NCBI RefSeq assembly: GCF_023078275.1
Contig: NC_062975.1
Location: 23,466,641 to 23,530,640, forward strand
Direction: 5' to 3'
DNA length: 64,000 nucleotides
Source of the DNA: Leguminivora glycinivorella
Taxonomy: Eukaryota > Arthropoda > Insecta > Lepidoptera > Tortricidae
Shown here: in pieces, positions 29,241 to 39,296 of the stretch
How positions within the stretch are numbered: position 1 is the stretch's first letter
Layout: every line of letters starts with the position of its first letter
Notes under the pieces: model-generated
Database searches by the model: none
What the model was told of the DNA's origin: nothing
Seen by the model: the letters and a program-made list of their open reading frames with translations, nothing else
Program-made: the position numbers and the translations under genes

Positions 29241-29282
29241 ACAAAAAAGTGGGGTGGATAACTTTGAAAAAAAAAAAAAAGC

Positions 29283-29530
29283 CCCAAATATTGTGTGAAT
29301 TGAAGATGATATTTTAGTTTCTTTCTCCTGTTACGGAGGACACCTTTTAGACTTATTAGCAATGCAATAAGGTTCAGTTTATGTTGCTGATATTTTGTTA
29401 CTTAAGGGAAGGACATACAAAATTTTGTGAATTGACGATGACATTCAAGTTTCTACAGTTACCAACAGAGAACACCTTCTTAAAGACTTAACTCCTAATA
29501 CCATTATGATAAGGTCCAATTTCTCCAAAT
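29283..29530 (+). repeat. Two imperfect tandem units resembling the end of the GPCR terminal exon
   Basis: TGTGAATTGAAGATGATATT...GGAGGACACCTTTTAGACTT and TGTGAATTGACGATGACATT...GAGAACACCTTCTTAAAGAC form a ~130-bp tandem pair. Both resemble GAGGACACCTTCTTATAGAC (27378-27397), which spans the GPCR stop codon, plus some of the sequence after it. Confidence 0.6.
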
Positions 29531-29536
29531 ACCGCC

Positions 29537-30126
29537 TTAAGACGCTACAGGAGCGATAATGCTAAAATGGAAAGGCCCCCTTTCAATTTGGGAATTTTAG
29601 TTCAATATAGTGTGTATTAATTAGATTTATAGAAAAAAATTGACCATTCAGAACGACTCAGTTAAAAGATGTTGCGAAAGTCTTTAAAATCGAGGTTTCG
29701 CTCTCGACTGTTTCCTCCTTCAAAACTTAATCAATCGTAACAAAATTTGAGAATCTGAATAACAATGAAATAATTTGTCGAACCGTTTAGTTTTTTTTTG
29801 ATAATTGTTACCAATGTTGAATACCACACCTTTTTTTGCGCCATAATCAATAAGGCCCTTTTTGGTTTTCGATGGGCTCTAGCGTCTTTAAAAATAAGAA
29901 TGTCAAAAAAATCAAAACAGTCCGGCACAGATGAAAATAATAATAATCTGTGTTTAAAAATCATTGCTCTAAAATTTCAATAAGGTTTGTCTCGATACCT
30001 ATTCCATTCCGCGGTAGATGTTATACAATGCAACAATCATATAATTTAAATCATATATTTAAAAACCAGGGAGGAAATAGTCGAGAGCGTTTGTATGGAA
30101 AATTGACCCCTCCTGTATCGTCTTAA
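29537..30126 (-). mobile_element. piggyBac-like MITE, copy 3, longer
   Basis: The TTAA at 29537-29540 and 30123-30126 flank GACGCTACAGGAG / CTCCTGTATCGTC, a diverged version of the ends of copies 1 and 2. About 80 bp of extra sequence (about 29978-30060) interrupts the interior. Confidence 0.82.
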
Positions 30127-30401
30127 CATTTACCAGTGCAGCATAACAAAACTGAAAACCAATCATTTATAAAAGTCTTACAAAGAATTAGAAATACGGA
30201 AAAGCCAAAAAGTTTTTATATTACCTACGTGAATGCCGCAGTAATAATGTCGTGAAGCCATTATTGTGATTGAAGCCACATAACGTTATTGATCAAATAT
30301 TTTTCCTTTGTTGACAAAGTAATAATTGAAATCATGATGATGCATTTTTAATAACAATAATTGCATCAATTTTTAATATACACAGAAATATATTACACTT
30401 C

Positions 30402-30722
30402 GACGACCGGTCTGGCGCAGTCGGTAGTGACTCTGCCTGCTACGCCGCGGTCCCGGGTTCGAATCCCGGTAAGGGAATTTATTTGTGTGATGAGCACAGG
30501 ATATTGAAAATGAAAATGAAAATGATTTATTTTTTGCATATTTGCGCTGTCAAATAAAGTAAGCTATTTGTTCCTGGATGGATTTTTCTATGTATATAAG
30601 TATTTATATATTATATATATCGTTTTCTGAGTACCCACAATACAAGCCTTCTTTGAGCTTACCGTGGGACTCAGTCAATCTGTGTAAGAATGTCCTATAA
30701 TATTTATTATTTATTATATTAT
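30402..30722 (+). mobile_element. SINE-A with a nested LINE tail
   Basis: A full SINE-A copy (GACGACCGGTCTGGCGCAGT to GTCCTATAATATTTATTATT) is split at about 30507-30570 by GAAAATGAAAATGATTTATT...TTTGCGCTGTCAAATAAAGT. The insert is a minus-strand LINE 3' tail also seen at 50040. Confidence 0.8.
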
Positions 30723-30733
30723 TTATACAGTAC

Positions 30734-30907
30734 TAGCTTTTGCCCGCGGCTTCGCTCGCGTTAGAAAGAGACAAAAAGTAGCCTATGTCACTCTCCATCC
30801 CTTCAACTATCTCCACTTAAAAAATCATGTCAATTCGTCGCTGCGTTTTGCCGTGAAAGACGGACAAACAAACAGACACACACACTTTCCCATTTATAAT
30901 ATTAGTA
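30734..30907 (-). repeat. Family F, copy 3 (minus)
   Basis: CTAGCTTTTGCCCGCGGCTT to CCATTTATAATATTAGTATG is the complete family in reverse, lacking the CCCCTCCACTTTCCC segment found at 5601-5853. Confidence 0.8.
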
Positions 30908-31139
30908 TGGATGTTACCACCATACAGGCAATTATAAAAATTGATAACAATTATTTGAATAACTATTATGATCCGTTACCAATATTTTGCGTATAATATT
31001 ATCAGCACATCATAGTTATTTAAATTAACTGCAACATCAATTTTCGAAATACGCACCTTCATATTTACTACGTGCACTAATTGGTATTTTTTGCTTATAA
31101 GGGAAGAAATAAAAATGAGGCGGCATCGCGTTAGTCGGA

Positions 31140-31370
31140 ATGTAGATAGATAGATAGATGATTTATTTCACGAAAAAAATTACAATATAAGTTATTGTAC
31201 AAAAATATAACATGCATGATCGTCATAAAATTAAAAACTTAGAGATAACAGGAATAATATTAATAATAAATCATCATATTGTGTCCCCCAATAAGGATCG
31301 TCATTTTCCAAAATTTAACAATAAAAACAAATTAATTGTAAGTAACAACTTTTTTTTTGGCGATTTCTTC
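31140..31370 (-). mobile_element. LINE 3' UTR with (TAGA)n tail (minus)
   Basis: GTAGATAGATAGATAGATGA followed by TTTATTTCACGAAAAAAATT is the tandem-repeat tail and poly-adenylation-like end of a LINE in reverse. The remainder is AT-rich 3' UTR without coding sequence. Confidence 0.55.
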
Positions 31371-31403
31371 ATTGGTCGTTAACACATACACCCTGTTTTT
31401 ATT

Positions 31404-31883
31404 GAATTCCGTTAATTAAAACCGAAATAAATTACACATATGAAAGAAAAAGTGACCAAGTCCTCTGGTGCCTGAGGCTGGAATCGAACCAGCGTACTTT
31501 CCAATCGCGGCTAGCGGCGAGCTGTGTCGAAACCAACCTGAGTTTGGTTTACACGGGGGGCAAGAACCATACCGTTCTGCCCTAGGGGTGGACAGAGGGC
31601 GCTACGAGTCCTTGTATAGATTACTCATATGAGAGATAATTTCGACCTCGACAGCTGTGACCTGGGTGGCCGAGCGGATTAAGAGGCATTTCCCGCGATT
31701 GGAAAGTACGCTGGTTCGATTCCAGCCTCAGGCACCAGAGGACTTGGTCACTTTTTCTTTCATATGTGTAATTTATTTCGGTTTTAATTTATATACATAG
31801 TAGTGTGACTACTTTAAGACAGCACAAGTTGAAATATTTTCAATAGATTATAATTTAACTTGTGTTCATTAGAATTCCGTTAA
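31404..31883 (+). mobile_element. Retroposon-like insertion bearing a 97-bp perfect inverted repeat and a tRNA-like core
   Basis: A 12-bp direct repeat GAATTCCGTTAA (31404-31415 and 31872-31883) brackets the segment. Inside, 31414-31510 and 31693-31789 are perfect 97-bp inverted copies of each other, separated by 182 bp. The plus-strand arm contains the 3' half of a tRNA-like sequence. It looks like one inserted unit, but boundaries rest on the direct repeat alone. Confidence 0.7.
31660..31737 (+). other. tRNA-like sequence (pseudo-tRNA)
   Basis: It folds with a near-complete acceptor stem (CCTGGG with CTCAGG), D stem GCC/GGC around GAGCGGATTAAGA, anticodon stem TTTCC/GGAAA and T stem GCTGG/CCAGC with loop TTCGATT. 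The anticodon loop CGCGATT lacks U33. The D arm is serine/leucine-like but the long variable arm is missing. ACCA follows the acceptor, as in a mature tRNA. Not a believable functional gene. Confidence 0.6.
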
Positions 31884-32471
31884 ATTCAAGGGAAGATTCT
31901 TTAGTTCAAATACAATCAATTTCTCTAAGAAACTAGCCTCTTAACTCTTACGGTTATCGAATGATTAAAAATAATAATTTAATTACTGAACACGTGTGTG
32001 GCATCCCTTACCACTTCCTAATGTTATTTGTTTTGACATGTGCCGTCAAACACTTGACAATGACTTCAATATTATGATTAAGGTCCTCTCACACTAATTA
32101 CTTCATTTATTATGTATGGAAACGAAATTTTTTATTTTTATTTAACAAAAAGCGATATACAGGGTGGTTCCTGATGATGAACCTAACTGCGTGACGAATT
32201 TAACGGAAAACAAAAAAACACTATGTATATTAAAAGTTGTTCATTTTGACCTTAAAAAAGTCACTATGCGAAGTATGACTGGTCCTTTTTATTTCAACGT
32301 CTTTCTTATCACGGAAACCATAGAGTATTCCGGACTGAGAGGCCTGCACGGAGCCGAAGCCAACACGTAGAGGCACTTTTGACACTTTAAATAAATGTAA
32401 GGGATACACGGGATACACCCAGAGGCTAGTGCCCTTGCCTGTGACATGGGACGCATGCAGGCAACCTGTAA
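31884..32471. other. Non-coding sequence
   Basis: No element or gene is supported. ACAGGGTGGTTCCTGATGAT near 32160 looks like the start of a repeat but has no partner here. Confidence 0.35.
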
Positions 32472-32686
32472 GATACAGCGGTGCAACTCTCGACTGGGGG
32501 GCAATTGCAACTAATCCATTTTTTCCATTATTACACTATAACGTTGAGTTCTACATGTATCTACTGAATACGCCTACCATTTATATAACCGGTGGACACT
32601 CTATTTAATAATGCAAACATTGTAAAACATGGAAAAAAATGGACTAGTTACATTTGCCCCCCAGTCGAGATTTGCCCCTATGTACC
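32472..32686. mobile_element. TIR MITE family R
   Basis: The ends carry CTCGACTGGGGGGCAATTG and, inverted, CATTTGCCCCCCAGTCGAG, with further pairing outward. A single end of the same family (GGCCCCCCAGTCGAGAATTG) is at 35655-35697. Confidence 0.8.
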
Positions 32687-33057
32687 TTATATATAATTAT
32701 TATGTATCATTCTCAATAAAATCATAAATACCCGTATCAATAAAATCATAAAATCATAAATAATAAAGATACGACCCGGTTTCTGTCTTTTGAAAATAAT
32801 TGAAGAAAATTGTGTTCAACATTCACATTTTGTAATCGATGAATTTTTCGCTTTCCAGCTTAATTTTTCCTGAATAGAATTTCATCAAGAGAAAGTTTTC
32901 CTTGAACACGAATGAAGAAATGTAATGTTCATTAATAAATACTTTTTTGTATCGTTTTTGTGTCGTAATTTAGATGGGTGGAAAATTGGGTAATTCGCTT
33001 GGGTAATTTCGCTGAATTGAATTTTATTAATAATCTGTTTTCCTTGTACACAATATA

Positions 33058-33195
33058 GTATTTTATGCAACAGGCGTTTAAAGGAGGTCAAAAAAGACGA
33101 GTGGCGTGGGTAACAATTTGAGGCGAAGCCGAAAATTGTTATTAAGACGCCACGAGTATTTTTTGACTCAGTTAAACACCGTTGCATACAATACT
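33058..33195. mobile_element. Fold-back MITE
   Basis: AGTATTTTATGCAACAGGCG...GACGAGTGGCGTGGGTAACA pairs with TGTTATTAAGACGCCACGAG...CACCGTTGCATACAATACT. Arms of about 60 bp surround a short GAGGCGAAGCCG centre. Confidence 0.8.
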
Positions 33196-33336
33196 TTTTC
33201 TACGACCATGCACATACTTTTGAATAGTTTTCTAGAATAACTTTCGTGAAATTCGCACTGTTTCCTACAAGTATTTTGACTTGTCCTCTGCAATGTTTCT
33301 GCACTCAACCTGTCGCTCGCACTCCCCCGCGCCGCC

Positions 33337-33449
33337 GCCCGCCCCCGGCCGGCGCCCCGCGGCCCGCTATATCCCTTAACGGCTACCTAACAATGCTGTA
33401 AGAGCTATATCGTATGCGTGGGTACGCGGGGCGCCGGCCGGGGGCGGGC
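33337..33449. repeat. 25-bp perfect GC-only inverted repeat
   Basis: 33337-33361 (GCCCGCCCCCGGCCGGCGCC then CCGCG) is the exact reverse complement of 33425-33449. The loop is 63 bp and contains TAACGGCTACCTAACAATGC. The arms are 100% G/C and stand out sharply from the AT-rich surroundings. Confidence 0.9.
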
Positions 33450-33915
33450 ATCTTTTATGTAGGGTTTTAACGATCTATGCACGACACGGTAAATGACGAA
33501 TAACAACACGGGAGTAGAAAAAGGAAATTAATGACTAAAAACTCTTTTTGATCATTTGGCGATCAAATGAAGCACAAGGCAGAACCGAGCAAACCAAGTT
33601 GAAGTACAATCGTGTTGGATTTATTACACAATTATGATCAACAAATGATTAGTCGAAGACTTAAATTATTGAAACAAAGCAACAAATTCTAGAAACAAAT
33701 AAGATGACGCATAAAAAACTCAAAAAATGAGACAAAATGGCAATACCTCTCGTAACCTCTTCCACTGTATTGAAAGACAAAGATAATTTTTGTTTAAGAC
33801 CTGAGTTATTTGTGACAGAGGCGAGTTGAGACAACGTCGATTTTTGACAACTATCAACGAGTTCGCAATAGTACGCATTTGCTAGCCCAAGATTTGTACT
33901 AAGTACTGTTGCTAA

Positions 33916-34877
33916 TCTAAATATATAAAAGAAGAAGCTGACTGACTGACTGACTGACATATCAACGCACAGCCGAAACCGCTGATCCTAGAGATTTCAA
34001 ATTTGGCACGTAGGTTCCTTATGTAGTGTAGAGGAGCACTAAGAAAGGATTTTCCAAAATTCACCTCCTAAGGGGGTCAAATGGGGGTTCAAAGTTTGTA
34101 TGGGGAAACAAGATTAGTTTGACTATTTTATTCGAAACTTCACAGGAAGATTCCTTAAGACATATGACTGAATACGTGTTTCAGGTTTTTTGAAAATTTA
34201 ACCCTTAAAAGGGTGAAAAGGGGGTGATAAAGTCAAAAAATCAATATGGGTATCGTTTTTATGGTTTATCGGGTCGCTGATCACGATAAATACAACGTTT
34301 TTAAAATCTAACGAGGCGGAAGTGAAATACCCTCTCCCCTGTTGTGGTGCAATGGGGTTTAAATATCAAAAATATATATAAAAGAAGATATTAACTGACT
34401 GACTGACATATCAACGCACAGCCGAAACCGCTGGCCCTAAGAGATGTCAAATTTGGCACATAGGTTCCTTATATAGTGTAGAGGAGCACTAAGAAAGGAT
34501 TTTTCAAAATTCGCCTCCTAAGGGGCTCAAATGGGGGTTTGGGGGTTCAAAGTTTGTATGGGGAAACAAGATTAGTTTGACTATTTTATACGAAACTTCA
34601 CAGGAGGATTCCTAAAGACATATGACTAAATACATGTTTCAGGTTTTTGAAAATTTGACCCCTAAAGGGGTGCAAAGGGGGTAAAGTCAAAAACACAATA
34701 TGGGTATCGTTTTTATGGTTTATCGAGTCGCTGATCGCGATAAATACAACGATTTTAAAATCTAATGAGGTGGAAAAGAAATTTTCTCCCCTGTTGTAGT
34801 GCAATAGGGTTAAAATATCCAAAATAGCCATAAGAGGAGCACTAAGAAAGGATTTTTCAAAGTTCACCTCCTAGCAT
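33916..34877 (+). repeat. Tandem duplication, 2.1 copies of a ~455-bp repeat
   Basis: Unit 1 (33916-34370) and unit 2 (34371-34830) both run from TATAAAAGAAG...CTGACTGACTGACATATCAA through GAGGAGCACTAAGAAAGGAT and GGTATCGTTTTTATGGTTTA to CCCCTGTTGT.GTGCAAT. A third, 47-bp piece (34831-34877) restarts at GAGGAGCACTAAGAAAGG. Each unit has its own (GACT)n tract. Confidence 0.85.
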
Positions 34878-34884
34878 GATAATT

Positions 34885-35195
34885 TGACAGGGGCAAGGAC
34901 AGGGACAGGGATAGGGACAGGGACAGGAACGGGATAGGGTTACGGTTAGGGTTAGGGATAGGGATAGGGATAGAAATAGGAATAGGGGACGGGGACGGGG
35001 ATAGGGATAGGGGAGGGACGGGGATAGGGATAGGGATAGAAATAGGGATAGGAATAGGGGACGGAGACGGGGATAGGGATAGGGGAGGGACGGGGATAGG
35101 GATAGGGATAGAAATAGGGATAGAAATAGGAATAGGGGACGGGGACGGGGATAGAGATAGGGACGGGGATAAGAATAGGGATTGGGGTCGGAATA
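34885..35195. repeat. (GGGATA/GGGACA)n satellite with higher-order units
   Basis: Hexamer-like GGGATA, GGGACA and GGGGAC units fill ~310 bp. A higher-order block of about 72-78 bp (AATAGGGGACGG.GACGGGGA ... GATAGAAATAGGGATA) repeats about three times. One short GGTTAGGGTTAGGG run occurs near 34940. Confidence 0.85.
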
Positions 35196-35654
35196 ATCGG
35201 TCGGCAATCGATATCTAGGCAGTGTAAAATGCAGGTGGCTCAGTGGTAAGGGATTAAGTACGTAGGCATCGGCGAGTATCCTGCATCCGTGATAACTATT
35301 ATATTCAATGTGCCGTAAGAAGATCGTTGTTTGCTTGCCTTTTATATGTTTACGTTTGCAATAAATATAAGCAAAATGGAAAAAATTGTAAGCGATAATG
35401 CAAGGAAGTACTTTTTACCCTACCGACCATAGCGTCGAGATACTGGCTATGTGGGTTGTATGAAGTTTCCCCAGTATAAATATTTATATAGGTAAAATAC
35501 ATACATATTCGTACCTACTACCTACGCTGTGGTCGCTGTGTAACAATTCTACAATCATTGCAAGAATTTCTTTTAAAACAATAGTAATATGTGTAAGGTA
35601 CAGTCAGCCAAAAAGCAGTATAAGGTTCTTGGCTGACCGTACAGCAAATAGATC
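35196..35654. other. Non-coding sequence
   Basis: A short inverted repeat TACAGTCAGCCAA / TTGGCTGACCGTA (35600-35642) is the only structure seen. Confidence 0.4.
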
Positions 35655-35823
35655 AGTTACAATGGCCCCCCAGTCGAGAATTGCCCCGCTTTACCTTAAT
35701 CGAAATAATCGCGGACAGATGTACCTACAAAGAAACCTACGGATCCAAATGAAAATCTTATTTTTTGTAAACGTTTCAATAAGAATACTTTTATTACGCG
35801 GGCGAAGCCGCGGGTTAAAGCTA
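35655..35823. repeat. Fragments of families R and F
   Basis: 35655-35697 is one end of MITE R. 35797-35823 (ACGCGGGCGAAGCCGCGGGT) is the 3' terminus of family F. Neither copy is complete. Confidence 0.6.
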
Positions 35824-36009
35824 GTAGTTAATAAGTTCACAAAAATCAATGTTGTTACAATTCTCCTCTGTCACAACTCACCTCGCTCTCATTTTAGACA
35901 CACCATGCCGATAGCATGGTCAAGTCACAAACATCAGGCCGTCCCTATCGCTCTAACTAATAATACGAAAGGGACGGCCTGATGTTATATCATTTATCGC
36001 AAGACCATG

Positions 36010-36156
36010 ATTGCCTGCCTGGGTGCGAAAGCTCACGAAACGAAATGCTCGTAGATATCTATCCCTATCGCTCGCGCGTATTGACGTGACAGAGCCAGAC
36101 TACCTTTCGTTTTCGTTTTGCTTCGCAGATATGCCATTCGACTACGGCATCAGGTC
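36010..36156 (+). mobile_element. MITE family E, copy 3, left end damaged
   Basis: The interior GCTCACGAAACGAAATGCTC, TAGATATCTATCCCTATCGC and right end ATGCCATTCGACTACGGC match family E. The GTAGCCGAATGG left terminus is replaced. Confidence 0.75.
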
Positions 36157-36690
36157 TCATTCCTTTACCAAGAAAAGGTTCAAATTAGGGTAATTTACCA
36201 CCATCGCAAGACAAACAAAACAGTATCGCATTCCTGCCAGGAGCACATTTGCATCGCTATTTGGGGGGACGTTTAATAAAGTGACAGTCATCCGTTTTGT
36301 GCCAAGGGATAGGAAGATACAGGGTAAACTGTTAAAAGGGCCAAATTATAAGACATATGGAACAGCTTTGAACATAATAATACTAATCTAAATAATACTA
36401 ATCTGACCTTAGATACTTGTATTGAAATAAGTGATTGAAACAGTAATCAAATACTTGTAATTGCCTGAAAGTGGGAGGTTGTTTATTTAAGAAGTTTGCA
36501 GAAAATTATTATTTTCTGTTGTTTAGTGTTTATTTGACCAACAACGGATTGTTTACTTTTAGTCCAAATGTATAGTTCTGTAGGTATTATTTCGTTTTTA
36601 CGTTTTAACAAGAGATTTGTTCATTGATTCCTAAACGTTCACTAAATTCAATATTATTTTAAAACATGATTTCTTCATAATTTTATTCCT
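36157..36690. other. Non-coding sequence
   Basis: No supported feature was seen in this stretch. Confidence 0.35.
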
Positions 36691-36693
36691 TGC

Positions 36694-36776
36694 TGGCAAA
36701 TACCCAGTCTGCGATTGGGATAGGTAAAAAAAACTCACTGACTGGGTATTTGCCAATCCTGGGTATCCCAATCGCA
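36694..36776. repeat. Two interleaved inverted repeats
   Basis: TGGCAAATACCCAGT (36694-36708) is complementary to 36741-36755, and TGCGATTGGGA (36710-36720) to 36766-36776. Because the order is A-B-A'-B', the two stems cannot form one simple hairpin. They would form alternative hairpins or a pseudoknot-like fold. Confidence 0.85.
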
Positions 36777-36876
36777 AAATAGTTGGTTTTGAAACTTGCT
36801 TTTATCAATTATTCTTGTAACTCTGACGTGGCATCTAAAAATGAATAACCTACTTATTCACAGCTTACTTCCCAGG

Positions 36877-37205
36877 TACAGTCTGGCAAAAAAAGAGTAA
36901 AAATTAATGGGGACGCGTCTGTGTAAATAACCTAACCAAAAAATTAAAATTTTGAAAAAACGTGGCTAAGAATTACACTCCCGACTAACTCAGCTTTCAG
37001 ACAAAAAAACTAAATCTAAATCGGTTCATCCGTTCGGGAGCTACGACGCCACAGACAGACACACACACAGACAGACAGACAGACAGACAAACAGACCGAC
37101 AGACACGTCAAACTTATAACACCCCGTCGTTTTTGCGTCGGGGGTTAAAAAACGCTTTGAATGTGGCAACTATTGAGCCACTGTTGTAAGAAAAGAGTAA
37201 AATTA
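36877..37205 (+). mobile_element. Family O element split by a family C insertion
   Basis: TACAGTCTGGCAAAAAAAGA at the left and ATGTGGCAACTATTGAGCCA at the right match the intact copy at 50888-51044. The intervening 36930-37152 is a minus-strand family C copy with a (CAGA)n tract. Confidence 0.7.
36930..37152 (-). mobile_element. Family C element (minus)
   Basis: In reverse it reads from AACCCCCGACGCAAAAACGA through (TCTG)n, TCGTAGCTCCCGAACGGATG and CTGAGTTAGTCGGGAGTG to CAAAATTTTAATTTTTTGGT. Confidence 0.85.
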
Positions 37206-37206
37206 G

Positions 37207-37345
37207 ACTTATATTGACCGGGATATAGACCGTGATTACCTTTTTGATTTTTGTCGAGCTCCCGATATTTCGACGCCCACCCTTAACATCCACCCGCCTT
37301 CGTCAGTTTTCCGTGATCATGATGCATGCAACTGCGTCGAAAATA
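37207..37345. repeat. Family X repeat, compact inverted form
   Basis: TATTGACCGGGATATAGACC...GAGCTCCCGATATTTCGACG is followed by ATCCACCCGC and GTCAGTTTTCCGTGATCATG...GCAACTGCGTCGAAAATA. Related copies are at 55994-56135 and the inverted pair at 61242-61592. Confidence 0.7.
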
Positions 37346-37514
37346 GTTCCATATCAATTATTTTTTGTCAGGCTGTTCTGTACCTGCTGCTTTTTTCACC
37401 CTGTATAAAAGTGGCCATTTGTAATTTTCCTGTTTGTTCGTCATGTGATGAAATAGACAATGCCATTAGGCTACCGAGTCCGACAATGGCGCCCATAAAA
37501 GTTTTGCAGTTACA

Positions 37515-37817
37515 TAAACGTGTGATATATTGTTGGATTGGTATTTAAAAATGAATAAGGGTTTACTAAGATCGTTTTTTGATAATATTGATATTTTCGG
37601 AAATATTCGCTCCTAATGGAAAAAAAAGCGCGTCCCTCCCCCTCTAACTTTTGAACCATATATTTAAAAAATATGAAAAAAATCACAAAAATAGAACTTT
37701 ATAAAGACTTTCTAGGAAAATTATTTTGAACTTGATAGGTTTAGTAGTTTTTGAGAAAAATACGGAAAACTACGGAATCCTACACTGCGTGGCCCGACAC
37801 GCTCTTGGCCGGTTTTT
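37515..37817 (+). mobile_element. Family A 3' half
   Basis: It runs from AACGTGTGATATATTGTTGG to CGACACGCTCTTGGCCGG, matching the second half of 10945-11527. The 5' half with the (TCCG)n tract is missing. Confidence 0.8.
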
Positions 37818-38127
37818 TAATGACGATGAATATTTTAAGGTTCCGAGTATTTATCACATTTAGGGCTGATTTAGAAAATAACGGATGATAACAAACAAAT
37901 GAGAATGATAAATTTGCAGCACTAAAAAAATCAGGATTTAATTTACGATTACGATCACCATTACCCTGTTACTTATTTGCAGTACAAAATAATACACAAA
38001 AGAACCTGTTACATAACTTTTTCGTCTGCTAATAAATACATCAAGGTCAGTGCGGGCAAGACCGGCATACTTTATTTGAAATAAAGTTTGAGTGGATAAA
38101 ACTAGACAATTAAAGTAGTCTGAAGTA

Positions 38128-38517
38128 ATCACTAGCTCGGAAACACGTGTTTTGTCCTTTAATACCAGCGGGTAAAAACGCATTTTATCCACTAGTGGAT
38201 AAAGTAATTTGACCTTGAATAAAATCAAATTAACTGCTTTAAAATTGATAAAAGTAAGTGAATCTAGTAATTAAGATGATTTACCACCTGTGGAACTACT
38301 GGAAGCAATGATAAACCCATTTTTTTGCGTTGTAGTTTCCTCGTTATAGTGAGGGGAAAAGTTTTGTGTTACACTCGGGTTTTACTTCTCGTGTGTTAAA
38401 AAACTCGCAAGTTCAGGATTCTATTCTTCAACTATAGAATCGTTTCACTTGCTCGTTTTTCAATTCCACACTCGGCGTTAAAATACAACTTTGCCCCCTT
38501 GTATAACAAATAACTAT
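38128..38517 (+). repeat. Family L, copy 3
   Basis: It runs from TCACTAGCTCGGAAACACGT to GCCCCCTTGTATAACAAATA, with the full module order of 4625-5052. Confidence 0.8.
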
Positions 38518-38922
38518 TTTTGAGGCTCGGCGAGTTCACCGTCCCCCCGCGCTTAGTAAGGCAAGACCGTCTAGTGCTCGTTGTCGCGTAATTTCATATG
38601 GGTTCTAAAATGAATACTGGCAACATTGAAAAAAAAATGTGAACTAGAAGTTCTGAGGAAGAAAAAAAAAATCCATAAAGAAAAAAAAATCGAAATTTAC
38701 AAAATAAAAACACGAATATGTAGTTTCCTGCTTTCCGCACTTGTATCGCACTTTCCGGCCTGTATTGAATTTACAATCAGTATCAATGTCAGTCTATTCC
38801 AATCCCAAAATTGAGTGGTTACACTCCACTTGAGTGGATACTCAATATGATAAGGTTAAAACACTGATATTTTTCGTAAAAGCTATTGATAACTCAGCCA
38901 AGATTATAAACGTTTTATCATG

Positions 38923-39004
38923 TACAGTGGGCTGCAAAAGTCCATTGCGAATTTATCAATGAATTCATGCATAATTTGTCCATGCAATTTTGCAGCCCAC
39001 AGTA
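38923..39004. mobile_element. 78-bp TA-flanked MITE
   Basis: CAGTGGGCTGCAAAA and TTTTGCAGCCCACAG are inverted ends. TA occurs directly outside each (38923-38924, 39003-39004), as expected for Tc1/mariner-type mobilisation. Confidence 0.75.
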
Positions 39005-39036
39005 CATACAATTGTTTAGTAATGAGTCTCGTACAT

Positions 39037-39296
39037 TGACGACCGGTCTGGCCTAGCGCGTAGTAACCCTGCCTGCTACGCCGCGGTCCCGGATTCGAAT
39101 ACCGGTAAGTGCATTTCTTTGTGTGATGAACACAGATATTTGTTTCTGAGTCATGGATGTTTTCAATGTATTTGTATACGAGTATTATATAATATATCGT
39201 TGTCTGAGTACCTGGAACACAGCCTTGAGCTTACCGTGGGACTCAGTCAATCTGTGTAAGAATGTCCTATAATATTTATATTTTATTTATTATTTT
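39037..39296 (+). mobile_element. SINE-A, nearly full length
   Basis: GACGACCGGTCTGGCCTAGC at the head and TTACCGTGGGACTCAGTCAA / AGAATGTCCTATAATATTTA at the tail define the copy. It ends in TATTTTATT repeats. Confidence 0.88.

Noticed and set aside
34857..35207. 116-codon minus-strand open frame rich in Pro, Tyr, Leu and Ser
   Set aside because: It is a translation of the GGGATA/GGGACA satellite, so low-complexity and not a gene.
35227..35290. tRNA-like sequence GGTGGCTCAGTGGTAAGG
   Set aside because: Only an A-box-like word is visible. No B box or stems follow.
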